From assembly GCA_030068145.1 (NCBI GenBank), contig JAPJBO010000282.1, forward strand, positions 62,001 through 126,000: 64,000 nucleotides of DNA. Direction: 5' to 3'. The translations under genes were made by a program, and so were the position numbers. Below the pieces are notes generated by a model that worked only from the letters and a program-made list of their open reading frames with translations, searched no databases and was not told where the DNA came from. How positions within the stretch are numbered: position 1 is the stretch's first letter; the number at the start of each line of letters is the position of its first letter. This stretch comes from Diplonema papillatum (taxonomy: Eukaryota; Euglenozoa; Diplonemea; Diplonemida; Diplonemidae). This document shows, in pieces, positions 54,697-64,000 of the stretch.

Positions 54697-55050
54697 TCAA
54701 TTCCCGCTCGCTTTCGCGGTGCGGACTTTCCGGGCCGGTTTGGCTGTTTCCGGGTCGACGATGGGGAAGAAGTTAGGCATTCCATTTCGTGATCGAGCGT
54801 AGAGTTGTTCACGGCCTGCCGCGATCGCTTCGATCTTCGTGGCTTCCCTGTCGGGGATGCGAGCTTCGAGGACTCCTGCAGGGGTCGCTTCCGCCTCCTT
54901 CTGGGAGGCGCGTCTTTGGGCTCGCCGGTTGGCGTGCGCGGAAGGGCTGTTTGTAGTTGAGCAGGGTTTTGTTGCAGTAATCCGGACCTCCTCTCTTCGC
55001 TCGGTTCCGTTCGTGTGTCCTCGACTTGTTTTCTTCATCCAGCGGGAGTG
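54697..55050 (-). other. Possible exon of an unidentified gene
   Basis: One minus-strand frame is open with coding-like composition, and its end reads ATKIEAIAAGREQLYARSRN then GMPNFFPIVDPETAKPARKV. The earlier part is basic and Ala/Arg-rich. A second frame is also open over its end. I recognise no family. With the acceptor-like edge of the family D copy downstream (54331), this could be part of a spliced gene running leftward, but no donor is clear. Confidence 0.25.
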
Positions 55051-55214
55051 AAGCAAGCGCTGCCATCGATGCCATCGATCGGTTTTCGTTCTTGGCAAAT
55101 TGTATGTGTTGGACACAAAAAGTGTACAGAAGCCCTGCTGCGCGTAAGCAAGGCTTTGCACGCCGGTGGGTCACCGACGGCAGGCAGGGAATTACCCCTT
55201 TGCGACTGGTATAA

Positions 55215-55365
55215 TTCTGAGAAAAGACAGGCGCTTCGTTTTGTTTGCGCGTTACCGGTTGATCGTTTTGCCCGCTTGTATGTACCCGGGCATCATTTTT
55301 GAGGTTCGGAATTCTGATCAACCCCCAAAACACGCTGTCGTACTTCTTTTTTAGCCTAGCACCCA
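55215..55365 (+). repeat. Family M repeat
   Basis: Matches 13703-13840, where it lies between two family B elements. Here it stands alone. Confidence 0.6.
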
Positions 55366-57753
55366 CTTTTATATTGTGCTGAAGTGCGCAGACACGCGGG
55401 CCACGTGGCGATCTAGAAAAGCGGGGAACGGCGGCAAGGATGTAGACCTTTGAGAAGACCAATACGGACAGATATGATGCGTCTGCTGGGAGACAGGGTA
55501 TGGGGGGTGGGGGGAGGCCCCAAGAAAGGAGCGAGTCGAGCCCGAGGGACAGAAAAGAAACACGCGTCCTTCCACGACCGGTATATGCTAAGGAGGGGGA
55601 CGGGGGGAAGGGGCGCATAATGATGTGAAAAACGCCGCAAAATTTCTTTTTTGTTCGTCGCCCCCTCTTCTTCTCCGTCTCTGGAGGTACCGAAATAATG
55701 GGGTTGTGGAAGAGGGGGAAGCTTGGGTGCTTGCCGCTCCAGGCTCTGCGTGTTCCCGTCGTTCTGCCGCAAGAGGACGAGATTCGAAACGCGGTGGAAT
55801 CGCCTCTTGCCGTTCTTTAGTTCCGCAATAACGGTTTTCTGCGTCGAAGGAACGTGTTCCGACGAGAGCGGATACCGTGTCGCACTGTAAGCACTTCCTT
55901 CATGAAGGCGGTAGATTTTAGACTGTTGCCGGTTATTTGACATGCGAAGAAGCGGGGGGTGGGGTCCTTTGTGAAGATACGTCAGAGCGCAGTAGATTGT
56001 GCTTTGAGAGGAATGGGCAATTGCCACGATCACTTCTTCTGTCAACGCCATCCGGCACCGCATGGCTCAACGTGCAACCTCGGCAACGAACACACGAACC
56101 TGAGGCTGGTTCTTTTGAAAAGCCTCGAATGTGTCGTCCAGTGTAGTAAAGCCACCCTTTTATTTGCTTCGTTTTTTTTTTTTTGGGCACGGTCTCGATG
56201 GGAAAATAATCCCAGCTGCGAAAGATCGAGCAAAGCGAGGAACGCCACTCCAACTCGATCTCCGGGCTCCAAACACAGTGGGCGACGGAACTCGACGGGA
56301 ACGCCAAGGGAAAGATAAAATGATGATGAGCAACAGGAAAAAGAATGCCAGAAAAAAAAAGTCGATAACACGCGAAAGAGGAACAGAGAGAACGAGAGGC
56401 GAAACCGCAAGGGGGGGGGAGGGGGTCGCGATGCGCCGTGAGAACGGGAATACTGGAGGAAAAACTGGTCCAAACGTGGAAGGGGGGAGGGTTGGGTACA
56501 CAAAATAACGATCGAGAGGCAACGCCAGCGGGCGCCACAAAGAACCAGACGTGTGGATCAAGGCTTCGGGTTGGTTCAACTAGAGGAAAAACTGCCTCAC
56601 GACGGCAGGTCTAGCGAGCACACCCGAAGGGCATGCCTGGGGAAGGCGTCGCTGATAACTGACGAGGGATGATTGCATCCGTGCAGCTTGCTGGGTATCC
56701 CCTTGGTCTGGACTGCGAAACACCGCCTCCACAAGCACAGCAAGGGAGCCGATGGAGTAACTCCAAAGCCCCCACCATGCGATGTCTGTTCCGTTCACTG
56801 GGTTAGGTGCCGTGTTTCACAACTGCCCCCCGAGAGGGGAGTTTGGGAGGTGGATTCCCTACGCAAATAACGAGAATACAGTCCATCATCTTCACCATCA
56901 TCGATCAGTTGTTGACCGCCTGCTGCTTCGCTGATCCGTTCAGGGTCCTAACTCCAGAAATGTTAGTTTTCTTGTTGTTGTATGAAGTCCCAAGTTCCCT
57001 TCTTCCACCGTACCTGAAACTGTGGTTCGGCCCTTAGCGCGGGAAGCGCGGATGCGACGGGCTGGACGAGGGGGGAGGAGGCAGCGGAGGGAATGGCCAA
57101 CTCGGTCATTCCGATCCCCTACGTGTGCGGCTGTGCAAGATAAAGCTAGAGGGACTCGTGACAGCACTATACTTAAGTTTGCCAAAAAAAAAAAAAAAGA
57201 TGCTCTTTTTTTTTTTTTGCGGGTCGGGGCAACTGTCGGTGGCTAGTCAGATACAAGACAAGCAGACGCGTACCGTCGGTCATCGGGTTGGTGACCTTCG
57301 GCGCGGGTCGTCGCACTCAGTCGTGGACCTACTTATTCAGTTCGCTGCCTTTTGAAGTCGTCCTTTCCGCCCTTGAATCCCTGTGTGGTGAAGTGCGGTA
57401 TTCACTTCCGATCCTCGGTGTGAAAGCAGGTTGGTTCCAGCAACATTTTGGTCGCACTCCATGGCCAAGGGACGCGCGCCTGGCTGCTGCCTTGTGGCAG
57501 CCAATCGCCCCTACGTGCTCCGGATTTTGCCATTTTTAGGCCAATCTTTTTAAAACGTGACCATTTTGGCCAATCTTGCCAAATATTGGCCATTTTTGCC
57601 GACGCCGACTACCATTACAACGGTGTACGGTTCTCTTGTAGAATTGCCCACGCGTTCCTAGAAAGCTTTACACCCTGGAAACACCTGTGCATATTCTCAC
57701 ATTCTGACACACGATGGTGGGGGTGGAATTAGATTGCAAAAGGAGAACAACAG

Positions 57754-59421
57754 TCAAATAGAGTTTGCGCACACCTTGCCTCCCTTGCCTCCCTTGCCTT
57801 TGCTGTCGCCGAACTTGCCGCCGCCCTTGCCCTTTCCTTTGCCTTTGCCCTTGCCCTTGCCGTCCTTGCCTTTGCCGCCCTTGCCCTTACCCTTTCCGTC
57901 GCCGAACTTACCTCCTTTGCCTCCTTTGCCCTTGCTGTCGCCGAACTTGCCGCCGCCCTTGCCCTTTCCTTTGCCGCCCTTGTCGCCACCTTTGCCCTTG
58001 CCACCCTTCTTTCCGGAGGGCGCAGTCACTCCTGCGGTAGGCCTGTCCTTGGCCACTTCCATCTTGAGCGGCTTCCCGGCGTTGGCTGCCGTGCCTTTGT
58101 CAGCCTTCGCTCCCTGCAATTGTTTAGAGTTGAAGTTCGCTTGAAATTCCGGGAGTTTAGGGTCTCCGTGGGACCGTTGCTGAATGGGTTCTCTTAGAGC
58201 AAGAAAGGGCTGTATGGTTACGGGTTGTATATTTGGCGCACGCTTTATTTGTTCGGAGTGAGCGAGAAAACTAAGGTCGTGACGAGAACTGTCGACTTCA
58301 ACTTAGCCTTAACATGCCGGGGTGGTGCCGCCGTGCCAATGTTACCCAGGGGTGAAATACGATGGTTTTCGGAGTAGAATCAGGGGAAACCCCACAGTCA
58401 CCTCTTTCTGCAGTCCACCAGGTTCGATCGTTCGCAAACGCTGAAGTACTTCATCCAGGGATCACAGGGGAGTTCGCCTGTTTTGGTAAGTTTCATGTAG
58501 AACACCGACAAATGGGTAGATGGGACGGAGACATACATCCTCTGCGAAGAGCAAGGCGTTGTCAGCGGCAGCTTGGTCCGCGAACGTGAGCCAACCGTAG
58601 CCGAGGAATTTGTTGCTGGACACGTCGAGAGCCCACAGGATGTCCTTGATGTCACCAAAGAGCGACTTGGCAGCGACGTCGTCGAATTCGGAGTCGCAGT
58701 TGGACACCTTGAGGCACACTGTCGAGGCCGCGGCGGCTTCTTCTTCTTCGTCCTCCTCGTCTTCCTCGTCGTCGTCGTCGGCTGCGGCTGCTTTGGCGGC
58801 GACTTCGTCCTCTTCATCTTCTTCGTCCTCCTCCTCTTCTTCTTCTTCGTCGTCGTCTTCGGCCGGGGACGGAGCAGCTTTCGCGGCAGCCTTGGGGGCA
58901 GCTTTCGGGGAGGCCTTCTTCGCGGGTGCCGCGACTTCCTCCTCCTCCTCCTCTTCTTCTTCCTCCTCTTCTTCCTCCTCGTCGTCATCGTCCGCGGGGG
59001 TAGCCTGCTTGCCGGCCGGCTTCTTCGCCGCCTTTGCCGCCGGGGCTGCGACCACCTCCTCCTCCTCCTCTTCTTCCTCCTCCTCCTCTTCGATGTCGAC
59101 CACTGGCTCCGGCTCCGGCTCCGGCTCCGGCTGCTTCCTTTTCTTGCCGGTAACCTTGGGTGCCGCTTTCTTCGGGGTCGCCTTCGGCGACGCCTTCTTA
59201 GGGGATGCCACCTTCTTAGGGGACACTGCCTTCTTAGGAGATGCCACCTTCTTCGGGGATGCCTTCGGTGAAACAGCCTTCGGGGAAGCCTTCGGCGACG
59301 CGGCCTTCGGGGATGCCGCGACCGCTGCCTTCGGGGACGCCGAAACTGCCTTCTTCGCCTGCTGCTTCAGGGTGGACTTCTTCGCCACCATCTTCTTGCC
59401 GGCCTTCTTCACGGGAGCCAT
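57754..59421 (-). CDS. Nucleolin-like nuclear protein: SPKK repeats, acidic tracts, RRM, GK-rich tail
   Basis: Two exons, phase 0: 59421-58537 and 58113-57754, 414 residues. The N-terminal 110 residues are Lys/Ala-rich with many SPK(K/A) repeats like the tails of histone H1. Residues 115-235 hold four runs of 8-14 acidic residues separated by Ala/Lys/Pro. One RRM follows, starting VCLKVSNCDSEFDDVAAKSL, with LGYGWLTFADQAAADNALLF, completed across the intron by GKPLKMEVAKDRP. The tail is about 80 residues of Gly/Lys with FGDSKGKGGK repeats. Basic, acidic, RRM, glycine-rich is the nucleolin order, with GK in place of the usual RGG and one RRM rather than two to four. Probable role: nucleolar RNA or chromatin binding (inference). 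The gene could extend past 57754 if GTGTGC there is a donor. Confidence 0.8.
58122..58246 (+). repeat. Family D repeat filling the 3' part of the nucleolin-like intron
   Basis: It starts GTTTAGAGTTGAAGTTCGCT directly beside the acceptor (minus strand CAATTGCAG, 58121-58114) of the only intron of this gene (58536-58114) and runs 125 bases into it. It is close to the copy at 54331. Confidence 0.85.
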
Positions 59422-60907
59422 TTTTTTGATTTGCGGGTGTGTGTTGGGGGGGAAGGGGTGTGGTTTTTCCTTTTCCTTGGTAGGGGAATATTCGTATGTT
59501 CAAGTTGTTCTGTGGCTGTTGGTGCGCTGAGTGCCAAAGGAGATGCAAAGAGGTTGGCGTTCTACGGATAGGCATGCAAACTACAACGGTGGTTGATGGG
59601 TCCTTGAGGCATACAGCAGCACCGCCCTGTACTGAGGCATACAGTAGCACCACCCTGTACTGAGGCATACAGTAGCACCACTCTGTACTGAGGCGTACAA
59701 TAGCACCACCCTGTACTACACGTGTCCCCAACTTTTTTTTTTGAAGGTATCTTCACGCAATTTCCTAGAATATCCCCTCCCTCCTTGTCACCCATAACGT
59801 CACCCGGCTACGGGACGTTCGCCGAAGAAGGTGCTAGCGGTGGAGTGATTTGTCAGGTTGATTCCGTCAACGAACGAGATCTCGACCCTTAAATAGGTGG
59901 GCGTGTCGTTGTAGGGGGTGTCTTTTGGCATGGGCATCGGCGGCTTGCTGCTTACTCGAGACGCTCACCACTTCTTGAGGCTACGAAGTGTCATGCATGG
60001 CTTTCTCCAATCGGTGGATTCACGATCCAAAGAAAAAAAAAGCCAGTATGCAGCGGCTCGATATGAATTCGTGTCACGAAGTGTGTGTGTCAGCCGCGTG
60101 ATATCTCAGAACCTGCCGCCAAGAGCCCACAGGAATGGAAGAAAGAAGACAGGTTGGAGGAAAAAAAACAGGAATCTAAGCTACAGATCTACAGTAGACG
60201 GGTCGTGTAAGGCCAAGTCTGAGATGACGTCGTTGCTCTGCGCGGTGAGAATATGAGAGGCAAGATACAACGGCAGTCTTGGCGTGCTTGCAAGCCAGTA
60301 CATTCCAACATTCCAAGGAGCGGAGTAGGATACAAAGGTACGGATGTGAAGTGAGCGAGGTGTAACTAATAGGACGAATAGCTGGGCGGCGCGTTGAGCG
60401 TTTGAGGATGCGTGGCAGCATTCCTTTCCGGCAACCAACGGACTTCGGGTCGCGAAGCCTTGTTCGAGACTCGACTGTGGACAGATTGCCCCTCACGCAT
60501 TATCACAGGTGTCCGTCTTCTTGTTGCATTAGGGGAGTCATTTGCATACAAATGAGTACCACACCCTCACACCATTATCACAGGTGTCCTAGAGCAGCTG
60601 CGATCTTCGTCGTGGCTGGATCGATGCCTTCGGCGATGAATTGACCATGGGCGGATCGTGTCAGGAAGGTGGGTTCCTCCCTTCCATTTCTTCTGTTTTT
60701 GTCCACTGCGCTCACGGATGTCTCAAGACACGACTTTCATTGGCTGGGTGGGCCAAGTCCAGGCACCACCAAGCCGACAGCGGGTGTGGTGGGCATAATT
60801 CGTGGGCCCTGACCACAAGAACGAGGAAAACGGAGCGCTCACACAGAAAGTGGACGCCGCTCTGGACATGTTCACATTTGTCAACTCGTGTGCTTCCCAC
60901 TGGCACT
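59422..60907. other. Spacer upstream of the nucleolin-like gene
   Basis: Holds the 28-bp minisatellite (59605-59716), a family L palindrome copy (60532-60563: GGGAGTCATTTGCATACAAA followed by TGAGTACCACAC) and a repeated ATTATCACAGGTGTCC (60496 and 60575). No gene is supported. Confidence 0.5.
59605..59716. repeat. 28-bp minisatellite, four copies
   Basis: Four head-to-tail copies of a 28-base unit beginning TGAGGCATACAGTAGCACCA and ending CCCTGTAC, with one to three changes each, about 180 bases upstream of the nucleolin-like ATG. Confidence 0.95.
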
Positions 60908-63900
60908 TCAGACCGTCGGCATGGGAAGGGGCGACTTCAGAAGGTACCCCGCGCCCGGGACGCTCCCCGTGGGGGAATAGCTGTGCGGCGGCGGCTGCGG
61001 CTGGTCCTGCTTTAGGCGGCCGCCGGAGGCCCGCTTCTTGTGGAGGGCGCGGTACGTCCGATTGGGCGGCGAAGCACAGGTGCCGGACTCGGCTTCGGCT
61101 TCGCCGCCGTACACCGGCTTCGCTGACCGCGTTCGCGTGCCGGACGACCGGTTCCAGATGGGCGAATCCGGGGCGAGCGCCTGCAGAGGCGCCCCGCGCA
61201 CGGGTTTGTAGTGGGCGACGCGCCTCTCGGCTCGTTCGCGGATCGCCTTTTTCTTCGAATCGGTCGGTCGATCGGACGCCACAGCTTGATTGCTGCCGGT
61301 CTGCGTGGGAGAGTGAGGGAGTGAGAGAGAAAGAATGACCCTCCATGTCTTAGTTGGCTGGTTTACCTTGCGCATGCGCTGACACAAGGCGCGAGTCAGA
61401 AAGGGTGGAGCACAAAAAATTGTGGGTCGCAACTGACTGTTTGTGCAGCGCTTTTTTACCTAGGACGATTACCCACACGTAGCTTAGACGGCGTTCGATT
61501 CAGGGAGTCAGGGAGAGGCTGTTCGGAGAGACCGAAAGACAGTGAACTTGAAGCAGCATACCCTGGCAAGCAAATCTACGCCAACCGCCGGAGGCCGCGT
61601 CCCCACGTAGCAGCTGCAGAACGGCCGCGCGCAGGCGTGCTGAACCGACCCGCGCCGGGGAGGCGACACCCGCGGGCTGAAGTCGACGAGAACCGTTTGC
61701 ACTTGCGACGAATCGTACGCGACTGCCCGCGGCGAAAACGACCGCGGCGGCGAACCGTACGGCGACACGACGGTTTCGGGCGGCGACGGAGCCACGGCCC
61801 CTTGCGGACACGGGGGAGACAAACGTGTCGCCTTGGTTTCATGGCGACGCGTATACTGGTCGGCTACGGCACTCCGTGATGGACTGGGCACCCCAGGATG
61901 CGGGGACAACTCTCTCACGCTGACCTGAAACTGCGACCTGGGAGAGAGAGGGGTAGGACTTCTGCGGATCTGTGCAGGACTCGGCGACCGGAAGCGCGCC
62001 ATTTCGGTGCGGGCGTCGTTTGCTCCGTGGGCGGTTGCGAGGTCACGGAGGTACCCCAGTTGCGACTCGACTTGCCGCTGGAGGAGGTGGTTGGTTTCCC
62101 GCTTCGCGAGCGCGGACGGCGAGTCGGCGAGGGAGACCTGCCTGTTCTGCAGGTCCCGCAAAATCGCGAGCTGGGATTCCAGCTGCTGCCGCTGCCTCGC
62201 CAGCCGCTCGTCGATTCCCGCCGGCCGGAAGCCGGCTTCGGTCGCGTCGGCACCAGAACTCCGCTGCTGCAGCTGCTGGACGACCGAAACGAGCTGCCGC
62301 TGTTGCTCCTCCATCAGTTGCTGAAGATGCGCGTATTGTGCTTGCTGCGCTTCCTGCAGGCCGGGATCGCGGTGCGCGCCAATCTCTGCGCGGAGAGACT
62401 CGTGCTGCCGCTCCAGCGCGGTGAGGTAGCCTGCCTGGCGGGACCGGCCAGCAGCTTGCAGCATTCGCTCCGATTCGAGAACATGGTGCAACGTCTCTGT
62501 TTGCTCTTGCTCGGCCACCAGTCTGTCGTGCATGTGCGCCCACTGGGCTATCACGTGTTCGGGGGAGTCGGCCCGCGGTCGATTCGTGCTGAGCGCGTCA
62601 ACCGGGGCTGGCATCTGTCCACCGCCTGTCAAGCCGCCAGGACGAGGATAATCGGCGTGGTCCACGCTCGCAGGAGCGCAACTCCCCGGACTCGCATCTC
62701 GGTGGTCCAGCTGATAGTGGAAGTGAATAGTGGTGGCAATGGGCCTCGGAGGTTCGGGCGTTTCTCGCAGGCGAATACCACCCGGCGGCCCTCGTGCGTG
62801 AACTCGAGGAGACTGCAACGACGGCGCGCCGGCACCTTGACCCTGGATCAGGATTGGAAAGGTGATTCCTTGCCTTTCCAATGGTTTTTTAACGGGCGAT
62901 ATGAGCTTGCTGTGGGTCTCGTACACAAGCGCCGTCGGCGACAGAGAGCGCCTGTCGCCGTCCAGACCCAGCGGACTAGCTCCCGGAGGCAGTGGACTAC
63001 GAGGACCCCCTGGAGTGGTACCAGGTGCCAGTGGACTACGAGGACCCCCTGGAGTGGTGACAGGTGCCAGAGGACTACGAGGATCCCCTGGAGTGGTACC
63101 AGGTGCAGGTGGACTACGGGGAGTCTCTGCAGTGGTACCAGGTGCCGGCGGACTGGGTGGGGGCTGCGCTGGGGCAGCGGGCGGGGGATCGGGGGACTTC
63201 CAGGCGTTGCGTGGGGTTATCCGCGAGAACATCAGCACGGCTTCGGGGGACGGGGGAGACTCGCCCCTCCAAGCTACAGTTTCGCCTGCGCCACGGAGGA
63301 CTACCGGTGGCGGTGGGCTTGCTGCGCGGGCGATGACTGTTGACTCCAACGTCTCTTCCAGCTGCACGACCGGCGGCGGCGTTCTCGGGCCCTTGGGGAT
63401 GAAGGAAGAGTCGACCGCCTCCTCCAAGGTCACCATCTCCTTCGGGATCAAACACGACTCCACCGAAGCTTGCAGCGCTGCCACGGCACTGGACATCGCC
63501 AAATAATCGTAGCTTTCGTGGAGAGTCACGGTCGTTTCGAACCGCGGCACCGACGACGATGTCCTCGCCGCTTGCAGCGCCGGCTGCGTGCACGCGAGGT
63601 ACGACGATTCGCTATTCTCCCGCAGAGCGACGCTGGTCACTTCGGGAGACGGGGAGACGAGTTGGCGGTCGTGCTTCCGCTGGGCCCGCCTCGAAAAAAT
63701 GATGCTGCTCGTCAGTTCCGGCGACGCGGGTTCCGAAATCGGGTCGTCGGCCGGAAAGCTGAGCTCCGGGTCGTCGTCGGCGCGCCGCGCCGATCTCCTG
63801 GCGAACGTGAAACTTTCCTCGAGCACCGCCTGGTTGGCGGGCTCAAGCGCAGGGGGGGGCGACCAGGCGGACCGCGGTTCACTTGCGAGGTCGAGGTCTG

Positions 63901-64000
63901 AGTCTTCGTCGTACCCCGTGCCGGTGCGGGAAGACTCGAAGATGATGGGAGGCGATGCAGTCCTCGCGGGGGCCTGGGAAAGGGCTTCCGGGTGGAAGTA
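60908..64000 (-). CDS. Proline-rich coiled-coil protein, 5' end beyond the window
   Basis: Two exons visible: 64000-61562 (open to the edge) and 61300-60908, phase 0, about 943 residues so far. I recognise no enzymatic domain. The N-terminal visible part is acidic and Ser/Pro-rich, with recurring motifs such as VTLEEAVDSSFIPK, VQLEETLESTVI and VTLHESYDYLAM that look like a degenerate repeat of about 35 residues. Then come five tandem PAPGTTPGGPRSPL-type repeats (63000-63170), then a region of about 200 residues rich in Gln/Leu/Arg/Glu with heptad spacing (LQQLMEEQQRQLVSVVQQLQ, ERLARQRQQLESQLAILRDL), a probable coiled coil. The C-terminus is basic with SP sites and a YGGEAEAESG stretch. It may be a cytoskeletal or scaffold protein, by composition only. 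Confidence 0.75.

Larger units (their letters stand above)
53779..57753. other. Spacer with families D and M and a possible exon
   Basis: Contains a family D copy (54331-54463), a possible minus-strand exon (54697-55050) and a family M copy (55215-55365). From 55400 to 57753 I see only low-complexity stretches, poly-T/A runs (56165-56182, 57183-57197, 57208-57220) and unsupported open frames. Confidence 0.5.

Noticed and set aside
58610-59530. Plus-strand serine-rich frame of 306 codons
   Set aside because: The poly-Ser and Gly-Ser tracts are the antisense reading of Glu-rich and Pro-Glu codons of the nucleolin-like gene.

Overview
The window looks like nuclear DNA of a protist, most likely a euglenozoan and, as a best guess, a diplonemid. 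Three observations support this. (1) All ten confidently recognised genes, spread over about 62 kb, lie on the minus strand, like the unidirectional polycistronic clusters of Euglenozoa. (2) Five of the ten carry ordinary GT-AG introns whose phases I could match exactly, so it is not a typical kinetoplastid. (3) Two small-subunit rRNA fragments have a flagellate-like sequence (inference, not a computed placement). Coding sequence is GC-rich; the long spacers are less so and full of short repeats.

Layout in window order (genes are transcribed right to left): a degenerate acyl-CoA-synthetase-like protein (1870-4327); a bacterial-type FMN azoreductase (5877-6470); a possible small spliced gene (7208-7912); an 18S rRNA fragment (8853-9250); a repeat-rich spacer; a P4-ATPase lipid flippase (14285-18969) with a 13-bp minisatellite and a truncated copy of its own N-terminus just upstream; a second 18S fragment (20405-20505); repeat-rich spacer with a LINE fragment (25228-25500); a phosphoinositide phospholipase C in three exons (25564-29912); more spacer; a PPP-family phosphatase in three exons (35611-38434); a broken partial PPR copy, two perfect hairpins and an intact PPR gene (38890-40374); an Hv1 voltage-gated proton channel (42683-43807); a 7.4 kb spacer; a PTB/hnRNP-L-like four-RRM protein (51226-53778); a nucleolin-like RRM protein (57754-59421); and the 3' part of a proline-rich coiled-coil protein that runs off the right edge (60908-64000).

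The genes are not one pathway. Phospholipase C, the flippase and the proton channel are all membrane or signalling proteins; the PTB-like and nucleolin-like proteins act on RNA. I see no operon logic beyond shared transcription direction.

The most distinctive signal is a set of short dispersed repeat families (called A to M here), several with terminal inverted repeats, that occur in spacers and also inside introns. Family D has its end within about 10 bases of a splice site in all three of its gene-associated copies. Family B (with inverted ends) makes up most of the first flippase intron, and family C sits whole in a phosphatase intron. This looks like intron colonisation or intron birth by MITE/introner-like elements. 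A second pattern is partial gene copies lying next to their source genes (flippase, PPR, phospholipase C).
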